The notes under the pieces were generated by a model. The model saw nothing but the letters and a program-made list of their open reading frames with translations. It searched no databases and was not told where the DNA came from. From positions 434,001 through 498,000 of the forward strand of contig NZ_LKET01000032.1 in assembly GCF_001317355.1 (NCBI RefSeq): 64,000 nt of DNA. Direction: 5' to 3'. Below are positions 7,596-15,300 of the stretch, in pieces. The DNA is from Oxobacter pfennigii. Its GTDB lineage: Bacteria > Bacillota > Clostridia > Clostridiales > Oxobacteraceae. Position numbers and translations under genes: made by a program. Numbering within the stretch: position 1 is the first letter of the stretch; each line of letters begins with the position of its first letter.

Positions 7596-8291
7596 TTATT
7601 CCTCCGAAAGCATGATATTAAGCGACTTTATCTTTCCATTATCAAAAGTAAAATGAAAATCCAAGGGCAGCGGACTTCCTTCAAAATTGCCAGTCAGCAT
7701 AGCAGTAACAATAGTTTCACGGCTTTGTTCAACAAGGTTCATTATATCCATTCTGACATTTGCTTCTTTATTTGCTTTTAAAATATGACGGCTGATTTCA
7801 GCAGGCCCTCGAAATTCCATATCTTCATCATATAGAATGGCATCCTGTGCGAAACATGCTGCAAGCAATTCGCTGTCATAAACATCTGAAGCATGGTAAT
7901 ATGCAGCAATAGGCTGAGGCAGCGGCACGGCTCTGCTGTTCGATGAAAGTACGATACGCAAAAGACATACCTTGGCTTCCTTTATTACGAAGTGAAAGTC
8001 AAGATATAGGGGATCAGGCAGACCGGATTTATCGTAATCTCCGTCTGCAATAGCTGTAACGACTATTTCTTTGGTGTTCTGCACAGCATTAGTTATTTTA
8101 AGCCTCAAATTATCCTTAAAATAAATCTCATCGCTCCACGCTTCTATCTCATTCCTTCCGTGATATTCCTTTCCCGCATCTATTACGGTAGCGTCATCAT
8201 GAAATGCCGAAAGAAACGCAGCCGAATCACCCGTATTGGCCGCATCAAAATGCATTTCTACTGATTCTGGCAATTGACAATTCCTGTTCAT
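7596..8291 (-). CDS. Tandem SnoaL-like (NTF2-fold) protein
   Basis: The 231-residue protein contains two copies of a roughly 110-residue NTF2/SnoaL-like domain. Parallel segments are AANTGDSAAFLSAFHDDATVID and HASDVYDSELLAACFAQDAIL, then EIVVTAIADGDY and ETIVTAMLTGNF, then LYLDFHFVI and LPLDFHFTF. Single-domain relatives are usually dimers, so the fusion may make an internal dimer. Such folds bind small hydrophobic ligands or act as isomerases and hydrolases; no function can be assigned. GAGGAGG precedes the ATG. A 30-bp operator-like element in front (8363-8392) is shared with the WYL regulator upstream. Confidence 0.75.
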   Translation of the reverse strand: MNRNCQLPESVEMHFDAANTGDSAAFLSAFHDDATVIDAGKEYHGRNEIEAWSDEIYFKDNLRLKITNAVQNTKEIVVTAIADGDYDKSGLPDPLYLDFHFVIKEAKVCLLRIVLSSNSRAVPLPQPIAAYYHASDVYDSELLAACFAQDAILYDEDMEFRGPAEISRHILKANKEANVRMDIMNLVEQSRETIVTAMLTGNFEGSPLPLDFHFTFDNGKIKSLNIMLSEE

Positions 8292-8362
8292 TATAATCCT
8301 CCTCTGTGCTCATACTCCTGTTTAATAGCGTATGATGATTTTTATACTCCAATTTTAACAGG

Positions 8363-8392
8363 TATAACTTGACGGCACCGTGTCAGATTATA
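8363..8392. promoter_or_regulatory. Operator-like inverted repeat before the SnoaL gene (copy 1)
   Basis: TATAACTTGAC and GTCAGATTATA flank an 8-base centre; the arms match at 9 of 11 positions. The left arm is identical to that at 9326-9336 before the WYL regulator gene, and both centres are 8 bases. This is probably the binding site of that regulator. Confidence 0.7.
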
Positions 8393-8395
8393 TAA

Positions 8396-9298
8396 TTAAT
8401 ATTTAACAATTATTTCATGCAATTCTTTGCGAATCATATCCCGTATATTTTGCGGCGCCAATACTTCAATATCGGCTCCAAAAGATAGGATGTATCTCAA
8501 GAGCCATTTATTTTCCGGCAAATAGGCAGAGATATTAAAAGAACCGTCCTCATTTTTTACCACATCTTTTTCTTTAAACTCATCGTATACACGGTATGCA
8601 CCATTAGCAGATATCTTCAGGTGTACATCAATCCATTTCTGAGTATTTTGTTCCTGCTTCTCTTTTGTAAATTCTTCCGTGGTTCTTTCAGAGAAAAACT
8701 CATTAGGCACCAGTAGATTTGACATACGCGTGATTTTGAAGATTCTATATGCTCTTTTTGCCAGGCAGAATCCCTGTAGATACCATGCGTTTATTTTGAA
8801 AACAAATTTAACCGGTTCCACCTTTCTTCTGACTTTTTCTCCCAATGAATTGCAATAATCAAATTCCACTATTTTGCGATTAAGAATTGCATTTTTTATT
8901 TCGGTAAATTGACGCGAGCTATTTTTATCACTGCCCCAGGGACTGAAATCCACCTCTATCCAGTCCGTGCTATTTTTGTTGAACAGGCTTCCAAGCCTAG
9001 TAAGTACTTTATCCGCTTCCGGAACTTGCGTTATTGCCAGGCTCTGCAATGCGTACAATATTTCATTTTGCTCCTTTTCAGAAAGAACAGACTTATCAAG
9101 CACATAATTATCCAGAAGAGAAATTCCGCCGCCTTTTCCCTGGCTGGCATAGACCGGTATTCCTGCTAATGATAACGAGTCTATATCCCGATAAATTGTT
9201 CTTACTGAAACTTCAAACCGTTCTGCTAATTCCTTAGCGGTGACGGATTTTTTATTCATCAGTATATATATGATTTCAAACAGTCTATTTATCTGCAT
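8396..9298 (-). CDS. WYL-domain transcriptional regulator (YafY/DeoR-type HTH)
   Basis: The 300-residue protein has a DeoR-type winged helix (MQINRLFEIIYILMNKK, then ELAERFEVSVRTIYRDIDSL, residues 1-60) and a WYL domain (about 135-215, with WYLQGFCLAKRAYRIFKITR). WYL domains sense nucleic acids or nucleotides in studied cases; the ligand here is unknown. GGGGTGAT precedes the start. Matching 30-bp operators lie before this gene (9326-9355) and before the SnoaL-like gene (8363-8392), so it probably represses itself and that gene. Confidence 0.9.
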   Translation of the reverse strand: MQINRLFEIIYILMNKKSVTAKELAERFEVSVRTIYRDIDSLSLAGIPVYASQGKGGGISLLDNYVLDKSVLSEKEQNEILYALQSLAITQVPEADKVLTRLGSLFNKNSTDWIEVDFSPWGSDKNSSRQFTEIKNAILNRKIVEFDYCNSLGEKVRRKVEPVKFVFKINAWYLQGFCLAKRAYRIFKITRMSNLLVPNEFFSERTTEEFTKEKQEQNTQKWIDVHLKISANGAYRVYDEFKEKDVVKNEDGSFNISAYLPENKWLLRYILSFGADIEVLAPQNIRDMIRKELHEIIVKY

Positions 9299-9325
9299 AT
9301 AATCACCCCGTATTTATTATACTCA

Positions 9326-9355
9326 TATAACTTGACTATAGCATGTCATGTTATA
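9326..9355. promoter_or_regulatory. Operator-like inverted repeat before the WYL regulator (copy 2)
   Basis: TATAACTTGAC and GTCATGTTATA pair at 10 of 11 positions around an 8-base centre. A TATAAT -10 box lies at about 9315-9320 on the minus strand, so a bound protein would cover the -35 region. Confidence 0.75.
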
Positions 9356-9373
9356 AAACTTAATTAAGTCAAT

Positions 9374-9420
9374 AAAAAAATACCTATAATTGGACTAACC
9401 CCGACTATAAGGTATTTCTT
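9374..9420. terminator. Hairpin between the BCCT and WYL genes
   Basis: AAATACCTATAATTGG pairs with CCGACTATAAGGTATTT, allowing one bulge and wobbles. It probably ends the transporter transcript together with the stronger repeat at 9440-9486. Confidence 0.6.
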
Positions 9421-9439
9421 TCATATAAATATATTCTAA

Positions 9440-9486
9440 GTTATAGTACATGCCATACGATTTTGATGTATGGCATGTACTATAAC
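9440..9486. repeat. Perfect 19-bp inverted repeat just after the BCCT gene
   Basis: Arms 9440-9458 and 9468-9486 are perfect reverse complements around a nine-base loop. It starts four bases past the transporter stop. There is no U-run on the minus strand, so it may protect the 3' end of the messenger or act with the next hairpin as a terminator. Confidence 0.8.
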
Positions 9487-9490
9487 CTGA

Positions 9491-11032
9491 TTAAATATTC
9501 TTTTGCTCCTCCAAATATTTTTTTGCATCTTTAAAAAAGCTTGCAATGATCAGGTAGAAAACTATTCCTATGGGAAAGGCCGCAATAATTGAAACAGATT
9601 GCAGGCTGTTAATGGAGTTCTCTGCAAAAATCAAGCCAATAGGAAAAATGATGAACATAATTGCCCAGAATGCTCTCACAGGACGTGCAGCTTCCTCCCC
9701 CGGAGGAAGATTCTTATAGGAATATGCGGATATAACAAGGGTCAGCGAATCAAAGGTTGTTGAATAGAACAGCACCATCATGACAAAGAGAATTATAAGC
9801 AAAATCTCTGTCATAGGAAGAGTTTCAAAAATCTGAATAATGCCCTGGTTGATATCCATACCGTCCTGAACCATTCCTATTATATCCACCTTTCCTGCCA
9901 GTTGCTGCGATAGTCCATAATTTCCGAAGATTATAAACGATAGAAAAGTTCCCATAATCCCGTAGCCATATGTGCCTAGAATAACATTTTTTATGGTTCT
10001 TCCTTTACTTATCATTCCAATGAAAAAGGGCGTTGCCACACACCAGGCCATCCAGTATGCCCAATAAAAAATAGTCCAATTCTGAACAAATCCGAAAGTG
10101 CCATCACCAGATTCCCTCAATGGATCCATCCATGTGGAAAGACCGATGAAGTTTTGCATCAGATTTCCGATGGATGTAATGCCCGTCTCAATAATGTATC
10201 GTGTCTGCCCTCCAACAAATAGGAAATAGGCTAGCATCCCTAAAAACAATACCGTGCATATGGACGCAGATTTAATTATGCCTTCCATGCCGCTCAAAAC
10301 AGATATGGTATATACTGCGGCAATAATACCAAGAACCACTACCGTCAATGCCGTACTGGCTTCAAAGCCGAAAACACGACTTAGAGCAGATGCCAAAAGT
10401 GGTGTTGCAAGGGAGAATGTAGTTGCTGTCCCCGCAATCAGCGCAATAATAGCTATTAAGTCTATAATTTTCCCCGGTGCTTTGTCAACACTGTTTCCTA
10501 GAAGAGGACGGCAAGCCTCAGAAAATTTTTGTTTACTGCGGCCACGAACGTGGATAGAAAAGCCGAAGGCAACTGCCAGTACCACATAAAATGCCCAGGG
10601 TATAGGCCCCCAATGAAACAACGGATAGGTCGCAGCCCAATCCTGAATCCCGCCCAGCTGTTCAATGCGTGGTTCAGCGGCATACAATGCCCATTCTATA
10701 AAGGAGTAAAAGACAATATCCGCTGCAAAAACACCGGTGAATATCATGGTTGCCCACTGAAAATCCGTGTATTGCGGTTTATCCAAATTTCCCAGCCTAA
10801 TTTTCCCGTAACTGGAAAATGCAACGTACAGCGTAATAAGCAGGATTCCAAGTCCCGACAGTATATAGAAAAATCCAAGCTCGTTACTAAGAAAGCCTCT
10901 TATTGAATCCATAACCTGTGTTGAGCCTTCCGGTGACACCATAAAAACTGCACACAACGCGACAACAACAATAAGGGGGAGGATGATAAGAGGCCAGTCA
11001 AGTTGTGATAAAATACTATTCTTATTTTTCAT
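9491..11032 (-). CDS. BCCT-family choline/betaine/carnitine transporter
   Basis: The 513-residue protein has about 12 membrane segments and the BCCT signature around NWTIFYWAYWMAWCVATPFF. The family imports quaternary ammonium compounds with sodium or protons, or exchanges them. AAAGGAG precedes the ATG, three bases after the stop of the LicC-LicA fusion gene. The coupling to a choline kinase/cytidylyltransferase indicates choline uptake for phosphocholine synthesis, the role LicB has in lic operons. Betaine or carnitine uptake is the alternative. Confidence 0.92.
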   Translation of the reverse strand: MKNKNSILSQLDWPLIILPLIVVVALCAVFMVSPEGSTQVMDSIRGFLSNELGFFYILSGLGILLITLYVAFSSYGKIRLGNLDKPQYTDFQWATMIFTGVFAADIVFYSFIEWALYAAEPRIEQLGGIQDWAATYPLFHWGPIPWAFYVVLAVAFGFSIHVRGRSKQKFSEACRPLLGNSVDKAPGKIIDLIAIIALIAGTATTFSLATPLLASALSRVFGFEASTALTVVVLGIIAAVYTISVLSGMEGIIKSASICTVLFLGMLAYFLFVGGQTRYIIETGITSIGNLMQNFIGLSTWMDPLRESGDGTFGFVQNWTIFYWAYWMAWCVATPFFIGMISKGRTIKNVILGTYGYGIMGTFLSFIIFGNYGLSQQLAGKVDIIGMVQDGMDINQGIIQIFETLPMTEILLIILFVMMVLFYSTTFDSLTLVISAYSYKNLPPGEEAARPVRAFWAIMFIIFPIGLIFAENSINSLQSVSIIAAFPIGIVFYLIIASFFKDAKKYLEEQKNI

Positions 11033-11035
11033 AAG

Positions 11036-12784
11036 TTACTCCTTTCCATGTGCGTTAAAATACCGCATCGCTTCTCTGTATGATTTTTTTGAATATCTAT
11101 ATTGCTGCATGGCATATTCACTGAAACTGACACCTTTTTTCTCCTTGTACTCACACCACACCGACCATAGAAAACCTCCTACCGATGCATAAGCGAAAAC
11201 TTTGAATCGGTCCAGGTTAGTTGCTTTGCCATCGAAATAAACATCAATAAGGTGATTGACGTATTTTACGTCATAGTCGGCATAAAGACAAAACATTGCA
11301 ATATCTATATGCTTCTCCGACATTCCTGCATATTCCCAGTCTATGAGATGAATCTTCCCGTTCACAAACAGGAAGTTATCAGATACCGGGTCAACGTGGC
11401 ATAGACAGCTTTCTTTCTGCAGTACATTGAGCAAAGCGATTAAGCCAACGACTTTTTCCCTCGTCTCATCATAATCTGAGAAAGATGGCTCTCCATCGCG
11501 AAGCCTTTCATATAAGTCCAGTTTTTCAGTCAAATCAAAAGTATGCCCCACTTCAAGCTTCATGCTGTGAAGTTTTCTAAGGTGCATAATACATGCCCTT
11601 ACATCTTCATCATTATGGATATCGCAGGTTCTGGCATTCTCCCAAAATTCTGAGATTTTGTATCCGGTTTCAGCAGACATATAAATGACAATATCCGTCA
11701 ACCCTGTTTCTTTCAGTGAATTGTATACATCCACTTCCTGTGCACGGCTGGTCAGCTCATTGCTGCCTTCACCCGGGACACGGAACAGATATGGCTTACC
11801 TTTAACAGAGAAACGCATCAGCCTGTTGGTCATACCTTTTGATAAGGCGGAAATGTCAGTAATATCATCCATCTCTACGTTAAATACCTCACGGATTAGA
11901 TTAATGCGCTTTGAGTCCAAATGCTGGGATTCACTGTCAAGATCTCTAAGCTCCTCATATGTCCTTATTGCATAATTTGACTGCCCCAGCATAACACGGG
12001 CATAAGGTATCATTTTATTTCCTTCAAACAGCGCCTGTTCCCAGATTTCACGATTAAATTTACGCTGTTTGTCCAGCTTTACAAGCTGCCCCCGGACTAT
12101 TTCAGCATCTTCCTTCAATAAATAGCATAACCCAAGCATTGAATTGCCGCCCTTTTCATCTCCAGTGTATATAAGTTCAAGACTTCGGTTCATTCGTACA
12201 AAACTATCGTCATCAACATATTCGGAAACTGCATACCAGGAAAAAAATTCAGTGCGGCTGAAGGGGTTTCGCGAAAACCACACATTACTCGGGGCAATAT
12301 AGCAGTTATCCAGTTTGTCAGCTACCAAGTTAAGAGAATGCAGGCTGTCACGGTAAGGAAATTCTTTAGATATAACAAGCTCAACACCATATTTATCCCT
12401 CAGGTACTCAAACCGCTCCATCATGTAGCCAACAACAACATATATCTCAAAAATCCCCGCCTCATGCATCTGCTCAATGATACGCTCAATTAAAGGTTGA
12501 CCACTGATTGTGAGCAAACCTTTTGGGGTTTTATTAATGGGTACCATCCTAAGCCCCATGCCCGCTGCCAGTATAACTGCACGGCGGGGTTTCGAGGCCT
12601 CAATATATTCCCGCCCTTTGTCTGTAATGTAAAAATAGTTATCGATATACCCTTCTTCCATCAGCTTCTTAAGCGACGAATTCACCAGTCCGAGAGAATA
12701 GCCTGTGCGTTTGGCAATCTCACGATGATTCCCATAACCATTTCTTGAAATCACAGCAAAAACAATCCAATCACGTTTGTTCAT
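11036..12784 (-). CDS. HTH-CTP:phosphocholine cytidylyltransferase-choline kinase fusion (LicC-LicA)
   Basis: The 582-residue protein has three parts. Residues 1-60 form a winged helix (DWIVFAVISRNGYGNHREIA). About 65-300 is a nucleotidyltransferase with AVILAAGMGLRM and TPKGLLTISGQPLIERI, as in LicC. About 320-582 is a choline/aminoglycoside kinase fold with CHVDPVSDNFLF (HxDxxxxN) and HLIDWEYAGM, as in LicA. Together they would phosphorylate choline and make CDP-choline for surface decoration. The ATG at 12784 follows AGGCGGTG; the open frame extends upstream to 12913 without a ribosome site. No licD transferase is in the window. The fused HTH and a dyad in the promoter suggest self-regulation. 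Confidence 0.9.
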   Translation of the reverse strand: MNKRDWIVFAVISRNGYGNHREIAKRTGYSLGLVNSSLKKLMEEGYIDNYFYITDKGREYIEASKPRRAVILAAGMGLRMVPINKTPKGLLTISGQPLIERIIEQMHEAGIFEIYVVVGYMMERFEYLRDKYGVELVISKEFPYRDSLHSLNLVADKLDNCYIAPSNVWFSRNPFSRTEFFSWYAVSEYVDDDSFVRMNRSLELIYTGDEKGGNSMLGLCYLLKEDAEIVRGQLVKLDKQRKFNREIWEQALFEGNKMIPYARVMLGQSNYAIRTYEELRDLDSESQHLDSKRINLIREVFNVEMDDITDISALSKGMTNRLMRFSVKGKPYLFRVPGEGSNELTSRAQEVDVYNSLKETGLTDIVIYMSAETGYKISEFWENARTCDIHNDEDVRACIMHLRKLHSMKLEVGHTFDLTEKLDLYERLRDGEPSFSDYDETREKVVGLIALLNVLQKESCLCHVDPVSDNFLFVNGKIHLIDWEYAGMSEKHIDIAMFCLYADYDVKYVNHLIDVYFDGKATNLDRFKVFAYASVGGFLWSVWCEYKEKKGVSFSEYAMQQYRYSKKSYREAMRYFNAHGKE

Positions 12785-12836
12785 AAGAATACACCGCCTT
12801 TTGTTCACGAAAATAATGTCTAATGTTTTTCTGAAC

Positions 12837-12865
12837 AATATACCATTATTTTGGTAATAAGTCAA
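12837..12865 (-). promoter_or_regulatory. lic promoter with dyad in the spacer
   Basis: On the minus strand TTGACT (12860-12865) and TATATT (12837-12842) are 17 bases apart. TACCA-N6-TGGTA (12841-12856) fills the spacer and touches the -10, a typical repressor position. Confidence 0.75.
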
Positions 12866-12880
12866 GTTTGTAAGTAAAAA

Positions 12881-12921
12881 GCCATATATTGATAAATTAA
12901 TTTGACTTATCAATATATGGC
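12881..12921 (-). terminator. Terminator of the QueG-like gene
   Basis: Perfect 15-bp arms (12881-12895 and 12907-12921) enclose an 11-base loop. On the minus strand the stem is followed by TTTTTA. It separates the QueG-like gene from the lic promoter. Confidence 0.85.
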
Positions 12922-12988
12922 TTCTTTATTCAGAAATCAGCTTTTGTTTCTTTTCAACAATTTAGTCAAAAATATAAAGGCTTTTACT

Positions 12989-13663
12989 TTATGGGGTTGC
13001 GTGATTCATCGGACATACGGTTCTGCATATATTGCAGTCAACAGTATCAAAGCCGCGCTCTGTTTTTCCATATGTATTAGTACGGCAGAGTTTTTGACTA
13101 ACTGTTCCGTTATTTATTGCACTTACAGGACAGGCATCTATGCATTTGCGGCAATTGCTGATACATACAGTTGCATCAAACTGATCGGATTCCAACTCCA
13201 ATGTTGTAAGTATTGCACCAAGAGTAATCATATTGCCAAAATGCTTATTCATAAATAATGTATTCTTCCCGAGAGTTCCTAACCCTGCTTGGACCGCTGT
13301 ATGCTTCATGGATAGCAAACCACGCCCTTCCATATTATCCTTGTCCCAATATTCATAAGGGCTGTCGCAGGGCATAGGAACAGAACTGCGCTTGAAATTC
13401 TTCTCTATTTGTACAGCAGCCTTAAAAGCTATTTCATCAACTTTCGAGCAGCTAAAATTATTATAATATCCATATATAAAGCGTGGGCTGACTTTTGAAA
13501 GCCCCTTTGGCAAAGCCAGTGCGAATGAAATAACCGTCTTGCAATCAGGCAATATATCGGTGGGTTTAAATCCAGCTGGTGCTTCATTAAAACGGTCAAT
13601 ATTTGCAAAACCGCATAAGTCCGCTCCGTAGGATAATATAAATTCTCTGATTTTTTCTTTCAA
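12989..13663 (-). CDS. QueG-like Fe-S protein (epoxyqueuosine reductase relative, short form)
   Basis: The protein of about 224 residues has the N-terminal domain of epoxyqueuosine reductases and two [4Fe-4S] motifs near the end (CISNCRKCIDACPVSAI and CNICRTVCP). It lacks the C-terminal HEAT domain of true QueG, which is about 370 residues or more, so tRNA modification is not assured. Start choice: a GTG at 13672 almost abuts AGGAGA, while the TTG at 13663 has it at normal distance and gives MKEKIREFILSYGADLCGF, like relatives. It lies after the flavodoxin and arsC-like genes on one strand and may be an electron-transfer partner. Confidence 0.75.
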   Translation of the reverse strand: MKEKIREFILSYGADLCGFANIDRFNEAPAGFKPTDILPDCKTVISFALALPKGLSKVSPRFIYGYYNNFSCSKVDEIAFKAAVQIEKNFKRSSVPMPCDSPYEYWDKDNMEGRGLLSMKHTAVQAGLGTLGKNTLFMNKHFGNMITLGAILTTLELESDQFDATVCISNCRKCIDACPVSAINNGTVSQKLCRTNTYGKTERGFDTVDCNICRTVCPMNHATP

Positions 13664-13700
13664 AATAATCACTCTCCTATTCTTTTCAGCTCCTTACTTA

Positions 13701-14164
13701 TTAAATTATACTAAGCCTGCTGACTATATCTTCTATCTGATTATCCCTGGTGCTGCCCGACCAATTGACAACACCGCTCAATATAATGTCAGCTCCTTTT
13801 GCTTTGCATATTTTTTTAATTTGCCGTACAGCACGGTTACCGCCTAACCATGGCTTTTTTAAACGCTGAGTGACAAAGCAATATACTTTTTTTCCGGTTA
13901 AGCCGGATACCTTAGACAGATACAGCCTCATCAACGGAGCAAGTGAAAAAGCCTGTACAGGAGAGGCGAAAATAACGGCATCATAAGTGCTTATATCCGG
14001 GGCTGTCTTAACCCTTACAGGATCACCCGAACGGGGATTATTATTGACGGGTTCTACTCTTTCAAGTATTATTTCATGTCCTTTAGACCTAATGGTTTGC
14101 TCAAGTTTTGCGCTACTGATAGCGTGTTTCCAGAATAAGAACATACAATGAGTCCAATCTTCAT
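13701..14164 (-). pseudogene. Flavodoxin-family protein with a frameshift
   Basis: Reading from the ATG at 14164, which has an AGGAAAC ribosome site, gives MKIGLIVCSYSGNTLSVAQ, the flavodoxin start with its FMN phosphate loop (YSGNT). The rest of the protein (KLEQTIRSKGHEIIL..., then YDAVIFASPVQAF and VYCFVTQRL) is in another frame. The two join if the run of four A residues at 14106-14109 (T on the plus strand) had five. This is a one-base deletion or a sequencing error in a homopolymer. As read, the largest frame gives 147 residues without the FMN loop. With the frame restored it would be a flavodoxin of about 154 residues. Confidence 0.75.
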
Positions 14165-14228
14165 GTTTTTGTTTCCTTTCATTTAATTACAATGGCCGCC
14201 ACATCCGCCAGACAAAAATCATGCCTAT

Positions 14229-14582
14229 CTAAACCCTTATCTTTTCCATCCATTCGTTCTCTTTATAGCCAACTAATACAAATCCATTACCTACAAGTAT
14301 CGGGCGTTTTACAAGCATTCCGTCTGTCGAGAGAAGTTTTAACTGTTCCTCCTCACTCATAGTTGGCAGTTTTTCTTTTAAATTCAGTGACTTGTACTGC
14401 AAACCGCTGGTATTGAAAAACCTCCGTAAAGGCAGCCCGCTTGCAGCAAACCATGTTTTAAGCTCATCATAGGTGGGATTCTCTGTCTTAATATCTCGGA
14501 CTACATACTTGACATCACGCTCATCAAGCCACTTCTTAACTTTTTGGCATGTTGTGCATTTAGAGTAACATATAAATATCAT
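14229..14582 (-). CDS. ArsC/Spx-family thioredoxin-fold protein
   Basis: The 117-residue protein starts MIFICYSKCTTCQKVKKWLDE with the CxxC of the Spx/ArsC-like family (C9-T-T-C12). DIKTENPTYDEL and RRFFNTSGLQYKSLNL are typical, as is VKRPILVGNGFVLVGYKENEW at the end. Relatives include arsenate reductase-like proteins (YffB) and the RNA polymerase-binding regulator Spx. Spx usually carries RPI followed by a basic C terminus, so both roles remain possible. No other arsenic genes are near. It starts 16 bases after the kdpE-like gene. Confidence 0.85.
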   Translation of the reverse strand: MIFICYSKCTTCQKVKKWLDERDVKYVVRDIKTENPTYDELKTWFAASGLPLRRFFNTSGLQYKSLNLKEKLPTMSEEEQLKLLSTDGMLVKRPILVGNGFVLVGYKENEWMEKIRV

Positions 14583-14598
14583 ACTTGTTCACCTCTCT

Positions 14599-15300
14599 TC
14601 ATTCATCTACAAGCCGGTATCCAACGCCTATTTCCGTTATAATATAGCGTGGTTTTGCCGGATTCTCTTCGATCTTTCGTCTCAGCCCCGCCATGAGGGC
14701 TCTGAGAGCCTGCGTATCATTTCCATGACCAATTCCCCAAACTTCTTTCAGTATCTGCTTTGTGGTCAGCACCTTACCGATGTTCTTAAAAAAAAGCGTC
14801 AACAGGCTATATTCCATAGGTGTTACATGAACTTCCTGTCCGTACAAGTAGACCAAGCGTTTATCCAGGTCAATTTGGAGCTCGCCTACTTGCAGGATAT
14901 TCAGCGTTCTGTCTCCGGTGCTTTGTTTATATAAATGCCTTAATGCAACGCGTATTCTCGCTAAAAGCTCCGTAGCAGAAAAAGGCTTTGTTAAATAGTC
15001 GTCTGCACCCATATCCAGTGCCGCAACTTTTTCTTTATCCTGGTCACGTGCTGAAACAACGATTATCGGAATTTCTGACCATTCACGGATTTTTTTAATT
15101 ACTTCCATACCATCGAAATCCGGAAGGCCTAAGTCCAACAGCATAACGTCAATTTGCTTGGAAACAAGGGTACTCAATGCACCCTGCCCGGTGCTTGTGG
15201 TAAGGTATTTAAAACCTTCTCTATCTAAAGAATAGCCGATAAAACTTCGTATCTTTTTGTCGTCTTCCACAACGAGAACACAGACATTACTGTAATTCAT
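14599..15300 (-). CDS. kdpE: KdpE-like OmpR-family response regulator
   Basis: The receiver domain (residues 1-120) has VVEDD, the phosphoacceptor in MLLDLGLPDFDGM, and the switch residues VVSARD and LTKPF. The C-terminal winged helix (about 130-233) carries HVTPMEYSLLTLFF and ALRALMAGLRRKIE, close to KdpE. ATG codons at 15306 and 15300 are both possible; GGAGGGG is too close to the first. It overlaps the end of the kinase gene by 14 bases, so the two are translationally coupled. KdpE normally activates kdpFABC under potassium limitation, but no kdp transporter genes are in the window. Confidence 0.9.
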   Translation of the reverse strand: MNYSNVCVLVVEDDKKIRSFIGYSLDREGFKYLTTSTGQGALSTLVSKQIDVMLLDLGLPDFDGMEVIKKIREWSEIPIIVVSARDQDKEKVAALDMGADDYLTKPFSATELLARIRVALRHLYKQSTGDRTLNILQVGELQIDLDKRLVYLYGQEVHVTPMEYSLLTLFFKNIGKVLTTKQILKEVWGIGHGNDTQALRALMAGLRRKIEENPAKPRYIITEIGVGYRLVDE

